A stretch of DNA of 64,000 bases from Lasiosphaeris hirsuta (GCA_030549175.1 JAUKUA010000005.1:2914001-2978000); one strand, 5' to 3'. Shown: positions 1 through 12,295, counted from the stretch's first letter. The notes: a model not told the origin generated them from the sequence alone. Program-made: numbers and translations.

Positions 1-211
1 CGTCCCTACACCACAAACAAGCAAGTGCTTGCAATTTCTGAGCAACAATGAAGCTCCTCTGTCCCGGCCTTGCTGTGCATTCCATTGTAATTCACTGTCG
101 CTTTAATCGCAACTTGTTAGCGCGGCTCTACAGCCCGTAGGCAAGCAGTTGGGAGCTTGGGCTAGCTTACTGACCCGGAAGCCAGCATTGACACCTAGGC
201 ATCTTGCCGGA

Positions 212-1167
212 ATGGCTGCGACAGTCGGTATTGAGCAATCCGATCTATCGGAACTCACCAATACCCCAGGCCAGAAGCGGAAGCGCACTGGGGAGTCATC
301 TTCCCCGGACTCGCGCAGAAACAAGCGTGGCGCTCCTGCTGCCGCCATGACGGTGCCCGAACCCGACCAGTCGTTCCTCGAGGACCCTGTCAGCATCGCC
401 CAGGCAGTCCAGGCAGCCCAGGACCACACCGTAAATGTTGATGACTTTGCTGCCCTCGCCCAGGCCTCCGCTGATCACAGCGCTGCTGCCGACACGGCGA
501 ATGCGTCGAGCACGGCCGCTGCCGCGCTGAACATGTTCCCTACTCTCCATGTTCCTCCCACCACCGAGGAGACCTTTGCAGCCCAGGCCGCGGCCGAAGC
601 AGCTCACCATGATGAGAGCCCATTCAATGTTTCGGCTGTCAGCCAGCCTGATGGATTGCCCATGGCAAGCCAGGCCTCGATGCAGCCCACCAACGGAGTC
701 CAAGATCAGCGCTACAGTAACCCGCACAACCCCAAACCTACTGTTGGCTCCGAGGAGTGGCACAAGATGAGAAAGGACAACCACAAAGAAGGTTTGTAGC
801 CTCCCGAACCCCTCCCCTACGGAAGTGTTCTAACACAGGTGCAGTGGAGCGTCGCCGCCGTGAGACTATCAATGAGGGCATCAATGAGCTCGCCAAGATT
901 GTCCCCGGCTGTGAGAAGAACAAGGGATCGATCCTTCAACGCGCCGTCTCCTTCATCACACAGCTCAAGGAGAACGAGACTCAGAACATTGAGAAGTGGA
1001 CGCTGGAGAAGCTGCTCACCGAGCAAGCGATTGCCGAGCTCAGCACCTCCAACGACAAGCTCAAGCATGAGTGCGAGCGGCTCTACCGCGAGCTGGAGAC
1101 CTGGAAGAAGATCGCCCAGGGAGCTGGACTGCAGCTTCCACAGAAGGAGGAGCCCGGCACAAGCTAG
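212..1167 (+). CDS. CBF1: CBF1-like bHLH centromere/promoter-binding factor
   Basis: Basic helix-loop-helix protein that in fungi binds CACGTG (CDEI) elements at centromeres and at sulfur and other metabolic promoters. Two exons are read, 212-791 and 845-1167, giving 300 residues with a 53 nt intron inside the basic region. After splicing the basic region reads RKDNHKEVERRRRETINEGI, with the E-box contact pattern H-x3-E-x3-R intact. The HLH follows (INELAKIVPGCEKNKGSILQ), then a leucine-zipper-like coiled coil to the C-terminus. The first 195 residues are low complexity, Ala/Ser/Gln rich. The start is the ATG at 212, which begins MAATVGIEQ; the frame is open upstream but offers only non-ATG codons, so a further 5' exon outside the window cannot be excluded. 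A second AG six bases upstream of the chosen acceptor would insert Gly-Ala into the basic region (see findings). The family call is firm; the N-terminus is less certain. Confidence 0.9.
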
Positions 1168-2649
1168 GAGCAGTACGACGAGTATCCTACCTACACTGGA
1201 GATCACTTTTTGCCTCCCCAGGCTTAGGCCATATTTGATTGAGGGTATACCCTGGTGTCATCCTCACACCGCGCTGTTTTGATGTATGGATAGGGCTTCT
1301 TTTTCGTTCTTTTCTCTTGGCTTGTAGATGCCGTTACTTGAGCAGCCAACTGCGTGGCTTTTTTCTTGCAGTGGGTTTGCTGCTATCTGGATGGGCTCAG
1401 TGGGTTTTTTTTTTTTTTTTTTTTTTTTCGAGCAAAGCTGGGGCAATCAGGGCGACTAGGTCTTTGACAGGTAAACGGCGTTGGAGGGGAGCGGCTCTTG
1501 CGGCTTGCGGCTTAGGCGGCCTTCACGGCTTTGGGGGGGGGGAGGGGGGGGGGGGCTGGCACGCCCCCGTGGATATTAGCACCAGCACTAGGAAGCTACT
1601 CGGACACACGATCAAGCAACATTTGCTGAAACTTGCAAAGACGTGCAGCACCTCGGTTGCTTGTTTGTTTGTGATATCGGCCTCTGTTGGTGGATAAAAG
1701 GTGGGCATTGTGCTTCTACGACAGTAGCCTGCTCATTGCTTGATCTCCGGTCAATAGGAGCAGTGGTAATGTTTGCGTCAGGGACGATGGGTCTCCGGCA
1801 AGCTTCGGCGATGCGAGGGGTGCATCCAAGCATCTTCCAGCGTCTCGGCACTGGCTGGACTCGGTATCGGGCGCGGGGAGATGTGGTCTGACTCGCTTGA
1901 CAGGCTGCCGCACCCTCGGTTGCACAGGTCGCACAGGTCGGTCGCGCAGAGAACCTCACGCAGCGGGGGGCGGGGAGGCGGGGTCCGGCTGGGCATGCAG
2001 CTTTCCCCGAGTGGTTGGAGATTGTTGGAGACCGGCCCCTGGAAGGCAAGGACGGAGCAGTCGATCCATCCGATCTCGCAGGGCGGCGTGGGTGGTGCGA
2101 GGAGCGGAGAGGCAAACGGACTAGCCATGCTAGATAACTCCCTTATCTGGGAATCCGTAGATAATAACTATCTGCAAGCTCCTGTCTGATCGCCTGACCT
2201 TCCCCCGCGACTCCAACGACTCCAATTGAGTCACAGAGTCTTCTTTTGCGGCGGAACTGGGGCCGGATTGAAGTCCCTGACGTAACGGAGCTCCCTGCTT
2301 GGTGCTTGGTGCTTGCCGCTTCCCCGCCCTCGATTCGCCTGCGTGCTCGTTCGTCTCTTATAAGCCGGTGATAACCATTGGAACAGACGAAGGTGGCGTG
2401 AGGCTTCCCCTGCTCCGCAACCACCGTGCCTTAGTACAGCACCTCTAGCACCTCTATTCAGCGCCCTCTGGACATCGACACAGTCCCAAGCCACCGGAGA
2501 GGATTTTGGTGCTATTCGGTCCATCGCCGACGGCCAGACTTAATTGGCTGACAGCTTCCACGTTTCCGCCAGCAACCTCGGCGAGGACATAGCCCTGCCC
2601 TACTACTGCAAGTGGTATAAAGAGAAACAGAACGAACGACATCACCGCC
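1168..2649. other. Intergenic: CBF1 3' region and GABA-T promoter/leader
   Basis: No convincing gene is seen. The stretch contains a T run of about 20 near 1408-1428 and a nearly pure G tract at about 1531-1556, both likely to vary in length between assemblies. A TATAAA occurs at 2616-2621, 29 bases before the next start codon, so it more likely lies in the leader than acts as a TATA box. Confidence 0.6.
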
Positions 2650-4237
2650 ATGGCTTCCCGTGTGCTCCGCAGCAGCTTAGGGCTGACATCCAGACTCCGG
2701 ACCGCTGCCTCTGCCGTTCCGTGCCAGACCCGTGCGTTTGCTACGTCGTCCCGCAACATGTCGGCGCCGTACTACTCGTTCGAGCCCGAGGGGCCGACAG
2801 TCAAGACCGACATCCCCGGCCCGCGGGCCAAGGCCGCCATTACCGAGCTGGACGAGGTCTTTGACACGCGGAGCTTGAACATGCTCGTCGATTACGAGAA
2901 GAGCTCGGGCAACTACATTGCCGACCCGGATGGCAACGTCCTCCTCGACGTGTGAGTATTGGCTGGGTGTTGATGAGGGGAGTTCGAGCTGATCGCTGAC
3001 CCACTGTGCGACCAGCTACGCCCAGATCGCCTCGATTCCCATCGGCTACAACAACCCGGCGCTGCTCAAGGCCGCGCGGAGCGACGACATGATCAACGGG
3101 CTGATCAATCGGCCGGCGCTGGGCAACTTCCCGCCTGAGGACTGGGCGAACGTGCTCAGGACGGGCATCCTCAAGGTGGCGCCCAAGGGCCTGGACCAGG
3201 TCTTCACGGCCATGGCGGGCTCCGACGCCAACGAGACGGCGTATAAGGCTGCCTTTATGTGGCGGCGCCAGCAGGACCGCGGCGGGCACCACGTCGAGTT
3301 CACCGAGGAGGAGTTGGCCTCGTCGATGCGCAACGAGGCCCCCGGCGCGTCGCAGTCGCTCAGCATCCTCAGCTTCAAGACAGGTTTCCACGGGCGTCTC
3401 TTCGGCTCCCTCTCCACCACCCGCTCCAAGCCCATCCACAAGCTCGACATCCCCGCCTTCGACTGGCCCCAGGCCACCTTCCCCATCCTCAAGTACCCGC
3501 TCGAGGAGCACGCGGCCGAGAACGCGGCGGCCGAGCAAGCCGCGCTGCAGGAAGTCGAGCACCTGATAACCAATTACCATGTCCCACCCTGCGCCGTCAT
3601 CGTGGAGCCCATCCAGTCCGAGGGCGGCGACAACCACGCCTCCCCCTCCTTCTTCCGCGGGCTGCGCGAGGTGACCCGCAGGCACGACGTGCTCCTCATC
3701 GTCGACGAAGTCCAGACCGGCGTCGGCGCCACCGGCCGCTTCTGGGCCCACGAGCACTGGGACCTGCCGCACCCGCCCGACATGGTGACCTTCAGCAAGA
3801 AGGCCCAGACGGCCGGCTACTACTTTGGCAACCTCGACCTGCGCCCCAACAAGCCGTACCGCCAGTTCAACACGTGGATGGGCGACCCCGCCCGCGCCCT
3901 CCTCTTCCGCGCCATCATCCAGGAGATCGAGCGGCTCGACCTCGTCGCCAACACGGCGCGCGTGGGCGACTACTTGTTCGGCAAGCTCGAGGGGCTGGCG
4001 AAGACGTACCCCGGCCAGTTTGAGAACCTCCGGGGCAAGGGTATGGGCACCTTTATCGCGTTCGACAATCCGCTCCGCGACGAGTTTCTGCTGAGGGCCA
4101 AGAAGTTCGGGGTGAATATCGGCGGCAGCGGGCAGAGCGCCGTGCGGTTGAGGCCGATGCTCATCTTCCAGGAGAAGCACGCTGACCTGCTGGTTGAGGC
4201 GTTGGAGAAGATTGTCAAGTCGTTTTCGGAGGCTTAA
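2650..4237 (+). CDS. UGA1: 4-aminobutyrate aminotransferase, mitochondrial (GABA transaminase)
   Basis: PLP enzyme that moves the amino group of GABA to 2-oxoglutarate, giving succinic semialdehyde and glutamate (GABA shunt). Exons 2650-2951 and 3016-4237 (64 nt intron, GTGAGT donor) give 507 residues, normal for the family. The start has a strong context (CCGCCATGG). The first ~35 residues are Arg/Ser/Ala rich with no acidic residue, typical of a mitochondrial presequence. Family motifs include the cofactor-site segment IVDEVQTGVGATGRFW and TFSKKAQTAGYYF, whose second lysine (about residue 363) should be the Schiff-base lysine; GSDANETAYKAAF lies near residue 160. A second Met at residue 37 (NMSAPYYSF) could start a cytosolic form. 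The high GC3 produces a long antisense ORF that is not a gene. The neighbour SET2 is convergent. Alternative class III aminotransferases are unlikely given the GABA-T-specific motifs. Confidence 0.95.
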
Positions 4238-5470
4238 ATAGGGGATATGGCGGGTTCAAAAGCAGGCAGGAGTTTGGGTGCGATATGGAGTTGTTAAAAT
4301 TGACAGACGCCAGCAAATAATATTTGCCATGGTTTGAACGCTAATTATATGGACTTGTCGTAATCCTTCAACAATGTGATATGTTTGGTCTGGGTGACGG
4401 AACTGTGCCAACCCCGTTATATTAACGCTTGTTGACCATGTAGTTTGCCTATATCGCCCTCGAATATACCTGCAATGCCATAGACATGTTGTTTGTGCAC
4501 GAGTGAGTATAATGTATTTATTGCTTCATGCTCTCCAAAACCACAACCCCAGATCCCCCCGAACGTGACACACCCCGCATCAACAACCACAACTTGAACC
4601 CCTCGCCCAAACCTAATAAACACAATGAGAATATATGATTGGGTATTGGTTATTATGTATAAATTTTGGTTTTGCTCCCCCACCATCCAACGCCATACCC
4701 GCTGGGGGAGGGGGGCGAGTGTGCCTTCCCACGGAGACAGCACCCACATGCCCCTGGTCGAGGTTCGATCCCTCACTGCCCCCACCCAATCCAGGACGAC
4801 GAGAAAGAACAGAAAATGAGATATACCTTCTATATCGTCGCCCGCCCGCCCGCCCGCCCTTGTTTCATCAACACCCATTCCCCAATGTGCCTTTTCTTTT
4901 CCTGTGGGGGTGGAGGTGCGGTTTTCGTCGTTGCCAAGGTTGCCGTTTCTGTCTCTCGGCTCGCTGGCCACCGAGACACGACCCCTGAGAGCCCCTGCCC
5001 ACTGCCCCCAATCCCCTCCATCACTCAAAAGTCGCATCAAACAAATGTGCCAAATAAAAACCCTGATATATGCATGCATGCTTCGTCATGACCAGTCCTG
5101 TCCTCGAAAGAAATCGTGGGGGGGAAAAGCTATCGTAGAAAGGAAAACGGGGATCGAGGAAAATAAAGCTGACCCATGCCTCGCAGAGCAATGCAAAATG
5201 CCATAGAAATACAAATACATGTCGAGGGCGCTGGTGAATACCGAGAAGGCAGAAGAGGGAGAGCCCAAAAAAAGAGCCAGCCAGCCACCACCCGGTTGTT
5301 CCCATGATCCCATCCCTTCCCTTCGCGTCCCCCCCTTCCTTTCTAGTCATCCCAACGACCCAACCCACTTTCCTCGCAGCTATCAAGAAGAAAAACTTTC
5401 TTGGGTTGAACCAACTGCGGAGGGCCCACAAGGGATAAAAAACCGAACCGCATCAGAGGTTCAAAAAGAT
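4238..5470. other. Convergent intergenic region GABA-T / SET2
   Basis: This is the 3' space of two facing genes and holds no supported coding sequence. It contains a short CCCG microsatellite at about 4840-4858 and several C/G runs. A 73-base stretch at 4711-4783 resembles a tRNA in its ends and T-arm but has no A box, and was rejected. Confidence 0.6.
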
Positions 5471-8416
5471 CTAGTGGCTCATGACCTCCTGCTTCAGAGC
5501 ATGGGCGCCATCATCGCGGTCAATATCCATTAAATCCGCGCCGTTTAGAACCACCGCCGCATCGCCATGCTCAACCCCATTATTCTTGCCGTTTAGATCG
5601 TGGTTCGCCTTGTTTCCATTTACGCGTGACGCGACATCCAAGGGTCCATGTGCGCTCTCACTCTGCTCCTTCTTTCCAGACTGCTCATCCTCCAGCCGTT
5701 GGGCCTCCTCGTTCTCGCGCATCAGCGCCTCCTCCTGCTCGCGCATCGACCGCTCTTCCTCGGTGAGCGGGGTATCTGCCGGAGGCGGAGGCGGAGGTGG
5801 GGGACTAGGCGACTGGCTTTCGGCGCCAGCATCGTCCTCCTTGACGCGCTTGAGCGACGGGGTCTCGGACGGGGTCTCGCCCGCAACCGACTCGGCATCC
5901 TCGTCGCGCTTGCGCTTGCGGTCCGACGTGACACTGGCAGCGCTGTCATCCTCCACGTCCGACAGCACGACGTCATCTCTGGCTAGTGCATCAGCAACGT
6001 TGGCAACCTCGCCGAGCTGCGAGGATGAAGATCCGCCGGGGGCGGCCTTCCTGGCGGCGCGCTCAGCTTTATGCTTCTCATGCTCTCTATACTTGATCAC
6101 GACACGGTCGAAATAGTCCTTGACGAACTTCTTCACCTTCTTCTCCTGCTTGGCCGTGATAGACGTGGGGTCCTCGACACGGTTGTTCTTGTAATCTGAC
6201 GCAACGAGCTTCTTGTTCACTTCCCGAGCGAATCTCTTTATCTCCTCCTTGGGGAGCTTGTGGTGAAATTTATCGGTCACGTACTTGACATGGGGAAAGA
6301 GCTGTGCGGCTGGTCAGCATGCCATTGGTTGAAAGAAGGGGGGGAGGGGGGTTATGCACTCACAGTGTTCTCGTAAATCTTCATTTGTTTCTCGATTGGA
6401 AGTGAACGCCACTTTTCCCGTTTGGGCTCCGGTAGGGGGGTGGTGACCTGCTGTGGGGTGTGGTTTGCAGAGCGTTTGGGCGTCGGCTCCCTGGTCAAGC
6501 TGTCGATAATGTCCTGGACGGCCCTCTTGTCCTGCTTGGCCTTGACAGAAACCTTGGGCCCCTCGTCCGCAGGGCCCGTAGGCCGATGCCAGGTTGTGTT
6601 CCCACTTTTGTCGTAAAAGTAATACTTGCCAGTCTTGTCCGTCGCGATAAACCAGCCTGCAGGAGCGGTAGGCAACTTCCGCCTTGGGCCGTTGAAGAAG
6701 CCGGTGTTCCGCTGGGGGACGTTGCTCTTGGGCCCGGTAGGAATGACCATGTTAGCAAAGGGGTTGTTGGGTTTCGACACCTCCTCGCGGTCCATGTTGC
6801 GACGGTCGTCCTCGAATGAGTTGGTGGCCGCAGTGGCGGTGGGGCCGACCTTTTTGCGGGGGATGCGGTACGCCGTCTCCAATTTGCTCCATTCCTCGAG
6901 GAGTCTTTTGGACTCGAATGCGACATCTTCGTGGTCCGACGCCGTCAGAGGCTGCACTGCTGCCTCGATTTTGGAGTCGGATATTTTGTTTTTCGTAATG
7001 CGCGGCAATTGGTAGAGGATATCGAGAATCTGCAGCACGACGTTGGTGTCGCCTTTGAACGTGTTGAGCGTGTTTTTCAGAATCTGGTAACCGTGCATCT
7101 TCACCACTCTATGGCATAGATGGTCGTCCTTGGCATCCTGAAGTCGCTGGAGTAGCTTGACAGCAATCCATTTCTCCTTGCACTGCATGAGCGTGGCCAT
7201 GACCTTGTTGACGCCATCCTCATCCAGGCCGCGAGGGCTGAGGCTGTTGATGTAGTCTTCGTCATCCTCAGTCGGCTTCTTCTTGCGGGGCTTCTTGGCG
7301 ACAGCCGTGTCCCAGTTATCACCGCCATCGTCGATACCGAGGGCTTCAATGGTCGCAAGGGGCAGTTTGGTGGCGCGCTCAGTCTGCGTCTTTCCGCCGA
7401 TAAATCCTGTGCAGTTTGCCTCACCGCAATAGCAGGGCTGCGGGTCGGCGCCGTAGCGGTCCACATTATAATTGAAGACCAGCTCCTCGCCCGCTCGGAT
7501 GGCGCGCATAGCAAAAATGCCCATGCGCAGTTTCTTCCCAACCACCCATTTGTCGACGTAGCAATTGGGATTGCAAGAGTGATTGCAAAACCTGCCTAGG
7601 TTGCCCTTTTTGGTGGCATCCACAAACTCGCTGCGGGTCAGTGACATAAAATAGAAGTGCTTGATGCCCTCCTTGTCGTACTTGACCATGCGGTTGCGGA
7701 ATGTCGCCTCGTTGATGACCTCGCCAATGTACTCAAAAACGAAGTCATTTGCCTGGAGCTCTGTATTCGCCCGGAGACCAAACCCCTTCTTCTCCGTTTT
7801 GATGACCGAGACATCGGCATACTGCTTCTGCTGGAAGCGCTGATTTTGGCAGCCATTTCCACAGTTGCAGTTGCCGTTCGCGCACTCAATTTTGGTCGCC
7901 CGGTTGATGCAATCCGAATCCTCACCGCAGGCGTGATTTTGTCCGTTGCCTGCAAGGGGACAGGATTGTGTCAGGGCCACCCGATTAGCAATTAGGGCTC
8001 ACGGAGAGGGTTTACTTACGCCATTCTTCAGCACAGTCACAGTCGAGCGCATCGTGCTCTGAGCCGCCCATGCCCTTAGCACCATACAAACAGTCACCAA
8101 TAACCTGGAATGTTGTGCAAGCATCACCGGTGACATCGGGAAGGTGGTCGAAGAGAGGCGGCGGGTTTCGGATAATTTTCTGAGATGCCTTGCGCGAGAG
8201 CTTCTGCGGTGCTGTGTTGTCTGGGGGCGATGCGCTGTCGCTGGGTGGTTTGGCGCCGTCGGGCGACAAGCTCGACGCTCTCGAGTTCATTTTGGAATCG
8301 TTCGGGGTGCTCGCGACGCTCATGTCCTCCCGCTTCAGCCTGGTGCCGTTCATCTTGGGTCGCTCCTCGACCTTGACTCCTCCCCGGGGATTGGGGTTGT
8401 GGTCGCTGTCCTCCAT
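5471..8416 (-). CDS. SET2: SET2 histone H3 lysine-36 methyltransferase
   Basis: Chromatin enzyme that travels with elongating RNA polymerase II and methylates H3K36. Three exons are read on the minus strand, 8416-8020, 7949-6364 and 6301-5471, with introns of 70 and 62 nt; the product is 937 residues. Domain order: AWS cysteine cluster (~123-172), SET domain (~176-293) with the cofactor-site motif NHSCNPNC near 255-262, post-[11 protein letters not shown] (~305-312), a helical TFIIS-N-like region (~372-497), a WW domain with both tryptophans ([16 protein letters not shown], ~563-591), and a C-terminal SRI domain (~655-745) that in the family binds phosphorylated RPB1 tail. The tail after the SRI is acidic/Lys-rich and Pro-rich. 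The start is the ATG at 8416; the frame upstream has only a TTG. All hallmark residues are present, so an active enzyme is expected. The upstream gap is 3.9 kb and is shared with the divergent AT-hook gene. Confidence 0.95.
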
Positions 8417-11400
8417 CGGGTGCGCAGGTGAAAGCAAAATGAACCGACGGGGACGGGCGCCACCGCAGGTTAGGGATGGGTAGAGGGCGCACGCAAAGTC
8501 GCAGGGCCGGAGAAAAGGTGTAGATAGGTGTGATCAGCGTTACGAATTGCAGAGCCCATGTGAGAAAATTGCAAGGTGAAAAGTGTGCAAAGGCGAAGTA
8601 GGAGGCCGGGTCTAGCAAGCGAAAGCGGACGGAAAGCCGGCGATTCGGGAGGTGCGTGTTCGGCGGGAAGTGAGGATTCAGGAGGCTATTCTGCGGCTCG
8701 GGCCAGCGTTTGCGACATTGCAGCTCGAAAGCATCCGAGGGGGCGGCAGGCGCAGAAAAAATGCGTGTGTGTCTTGTGGGAAGCCGGGCAAGAGTTTGCT
8801 GGTCGTTTTCAGTTTTATGGCGAGGAAGTAGTGTAGGGAAATCTTGCCATCTCCATCAATTGGCATCGCAGGGTCAAAGGAACCAGAGACGGGAAGATAC
8901 ATCCAAAATGTCGGCCGGCCCACTGCGCACCCAGCACATTGAATCAGTTGACCAATTAGAACGCCTGTAACGGCCCGATAATCTTCCGCACTCACGACAT
9001 TCGCAATCCCGTGGAAGCGACCCCTGGGCCTGGATCCCCCAAGCTAGCCCCGCCTTCCCCGGGCCCACCCTTTTTTGTCCCCCCACACACCTAAAGTCCC
9101 GTCATTCTCAGATCTAGGAACCAGTCTCGTCGCTCCCTCGACTGGCTATCCACGCTTGTCCCGGGGCGCCAGAGTTCCAACTGGATGTCCCCTATATAAG
9201 CAACTATTGACACTCCGCTTGGCCATTTCAATCATGCGAACTCTTTGTCTTCAAGTATGATTTAGTCTCGAGCCCTGTGAGGTGAGGTGTGGGAAACGAG
9301 TATATGGGAACTAGCAGCTAGTTCAGCGGCGATGAATGAGATTCGCCTATTCGGCTTACGCTTTCCTCGCCGCCTGCTATTACATCCCACCCTAGGTGAG
9401 GCGGATGGTCTGCACCGTGATACGATTATCAGACGTTGAGACCCAAAGCTGCTTTGCGCGCTATCTGTGGAACAGCTCCCTTAAACCTTCCATGATCCAC
9501 GGTTGTTTGTTGAAGGGACGGCGGTGACTGGGAAGGGGAGACAGACAGATGGGCAAGAACGAGGGGGGCTGGCGGGCTCGACCTACGGATCGATGGAACC
9601 GAGGGCGACACGTTGTTCGACAGCGAACCCCCTGGACATGTTTGCGCCGTCTCTTGAAGAGCAGTGACTTGAGAGTGCTGCAGGGTAGACGCACTCCACG
9701 CATCGTCAGGGACAGAAGCGACAGCAGTGCATAGGGATTCGGCCATGACATTGGTGGCAGCACGGCCACGACGGCAGAGCATGCCATTCCAAGGCACAGA
9801 ATGGCAGAGAATAATTAGATAACTAGCTTGTTAGCATGTGTAGTTAACCTGTAGGGAGCCTTGGAAACAGCTCGTCGCCATGCCATCGGTTGCCAGCTCA
9901 TCGTGCAGGAAGGATGTGGAGCAGCTTGCGAGGGCTCCCAGGCACTTATATAGGGCTCGGGCGGCCGTCGACGCTGTCCGCAAAGAGTCGTATATGTTGC
10001 CAAACGACGCCGAAACCCTCGAGAAGAGCATCGCCAACTGGTAAAGAGGTCAACATCGCGATATCGCCACACTTGGCAGGCCGATGCGGCTCTTTCACAA
10101 GGTGACCGCTGCTGAGAGCCTGTGTGATGGACGACACCGCTTCTAAACAATACCATTGGCGAGCGCATTCGGAGATGCGACCAATGGTCACTGCGATGGG
10201 GCCTGCCCACCACCCGGCGGCCGGGTGGATACTGCTCGAGGACTGGACGACTGTGGACGACTTAGAACGACTGGACCACAAAAAGACGGACGACCAATTG
10301 GGCCGGGTCTTTGAAAAAGCATCGAGACTCAACCTGAAGCGGAAACCGACATCGCAAGTCTCGCTGTGCGACACGGCCGCGTCGGCGGGGGCGCTGGCAG
10401 AGGGGGGAGACGGTCACTCAGCACCTCGGGATTCCTTGGGACGACGACGATTTGATTTAGTCGGCGTCTCGAAACGAATGAGGGCCGTCCCCAAGAAGGG
10501 ACACACCCCCTGACCCTATCGTTGCTGCCCAAGACAATGGAGGGTCACATGTGCATCTGCAGCTCAGAGCGACGCGCAGCTGGCGGGCCAGTCATCAATC
10601 AAGGGCCACACAGGGCCTGCATGCGACGAGTTATGAGGCACTTGTGCATTCGCTGCAGAGGCAGAAGCGCTGCTGCAGAGCAGACAGAGACAGAGGAACG
10701 GGGACGGGAGCCGTGGCTATCGTGGCTACCGTGGCTATCAGCGGCACTGCAATCCGGAAGCGTCGATAGGTAAAGCACCAAGCAGCGAGCACCAAATGGG
10801 CTTGATGGGTCCCAGACCAGGTCGTGCCTTACGCCTCCGCAGCACGCATCCAAGCCCGGAAGGAATCTTCCAACCAGGTCGTCCGCTGGATTGCTCGTGT
10901 CAGCAGCTCAGGCAGGTGCTTTGGGGCCGTCTTGATTCATTCAGCTCGTCTGGGGCCCAAGGACTTGTGGACGCGCAGTGCGCGGGTTCGAGGAGGCGCC
11001 AGGAGAACAGTTTGTCCGAGCTGCTCAAGGTGCTTCCTCTCCCGCGCTCGAGGGTCGCTTTGGGCTGCCCGAACACTGGCACCGAACAGCGTTTCTGAGT
11101 CGTCGCTTGCCTTGCCCATCGCTTGGTTGCTTCGAGCCTAAAAGCATAGCGACAACTCGCGCGCGTCTTTGATTCCCACCTCGGGCGGATCTGGCTTTTC
11201 TCTGCCCGGGTCGTCTTTTACCTCGCGGCAAACGGGATGTCAGTACGCCCCAGTCCTGCCAGTGCTCCCCGTACACACCATCTCGCCCCGATCTGGATGC
11301 GCGACCTTACCACTTTCATAGTCACTTGATCTGGCTGCAGCTGCACCTTCCGCGGGCATCCTGGTTCCCTGGCAATAAAATGCTTTGGGCTGCCCAGCTG

Positions 11401-12041
11401 GCCGACACACAGATGCTCAGAAGCTAGATCTTGGTCGCAACTTGGGTCGCAAGAGGAAAGCAGCAGAAAAGCAGCAAGAGAGCTAGCAAAGGCAGAATCG
11501 AGAGCGGCCGGTTGCGAGTTGAGGAATTGGAGCTTGAGTTTGGAGGATCTGGCAGCCCACACCAGGGTGCACCAAGGGTGTCGATCCCTGCGATCCCTAG
11601 CGATCCAAGGTGGGAAAAGTTTATTAACTGCGCTGGGCTACCTGGGCTGGCCGGGGGGGTCCCGTGGAACACACCGAAGACTCGCACACACCACGCACAC
11701 TCACGCTGGAACACAAGCCATTTCGGCTTGCTCTCCCGCAAAACCCCAAAGACGCAAGGACGCAGGACGCAGGACGCAAAGACGCGCGCTTCCATCTCGC
11801 TCGCGTCTCTCCATTGCCGCCTTCGCTCTCTAACCCGACTTCCCTGCTCACCCCGTCCACCATTGTCCACCACTCATGCTCGGGGTCTGCGAGCATCTTG
11901 AGGTTGCCCCGATGCCTTCTCTTCTCCTGTCTGTTAACGCTCTGCTATGACCGTCTGTCGTCTTCGCCGCCTGTCTTCGCTCGACCAGCTTCCGACACTC
12001 GTTTGATCCTTGTCGTCTCTACCATAAGTTATACACTTCGG

Positions 12042-12146
12042 ATGCAGGCTGCGCGCAGCAGCAGCAGCAGCAGCACATCTCGCACCTCCAAGCCCAGCAC
12101 CAGCACCAGCAAACTGCCCCAGGTCCTCCCCAGGTCCTCCCCATAA
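12042..12146 (+). promoter_or_regulatory. Upstream ORF 1 in the AT-hook gene leader (34 codons)
   Basis: The ATG at 12042 opens a 34-codon frame rich in serine, encoded partly by the CAG/AGC repeat, and stops at TAA 12144-12146. It lies 149 nt upstream of the main start and is not in frame with it in the spliced message. If transcribed as leader, it should reduce initiation at the main ORF. That it lies in the transcript is inferred. Confidence 0.45.
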
Positions 12147-12269
12147 ATGCGCTTCGCCACTGCGACTTGGATCTCCAGGCCCTCTCGAATGATCTGTCAG
12201 ATTTGCGCCTGGCAAATGACTTACCACCGGCCATCGCCATCTCTCTTCCCTTCTTCGCTTCCTCTTTGA
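12147..12269 (+). promoter_or_regulatory. Upstream ORF 2, abutting uORF 1 (40 codons)
   Basis: The ATG directly follows the uORF 1 stop (TAAATG). The frame runs 40 codons and ends with TGA at 12267-12269, only 26 nt before the main ATG at 12296. Such close spacing disfavours efficient reinitiation at the main start. Transcription start data are needed to confirm that it is in the leader. Confidence 0.45.
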
Positions 12270-12295
12270 CGACACCAGAAAGCTCGCTCCCAACC

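Larger units (their letters stand above)
8417..12295. other. Large divergent intergenic region SET2 / AT-hook gene
   Basis: This 3.9 kb stretch has no recognisable gene. Open frames of 60-150 codons occur on both strands near 9429-10513 and 11424-11873, but they lack family motifs and mostly start at non-ATG codons. A three-copy tandem of a nine-base GTGGCTATC-like unit lies at about 10712-10739. From about 11650 onward the plus strand becomes pyrimidine rich, as expected for the promoter and long leader of the AT-hook gene. A CAG repeat of about 20 nt lies at 12056-12075. Confidence 0.55.

Noticed and set aside
2840..4180. 446-codon minus-strand open frame
   Set aside because: It is exactly antisense to the GABA transaminase and arises from its high GC3 codon use; its protein shows no motif and is rich in Gly/Arg/Glu as expected of a shadow.
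4711..4783. tRNA-like segment with GGGGGCG/TGCCCCC ends and GGTTCGATCC
   Set aside because: It has the right length and a near T-arm, but no A box, no D-loop GG and no anticodon stem, so chance similarity in a G/C-rich 3' region is more likely.
9429..10513. Overlapping 120-142-codon frames on both strands
   Set aside because: No domains, mostly non-ATG starts, and equal frames on both strands, as expected for GC-rich non-coding DNA.
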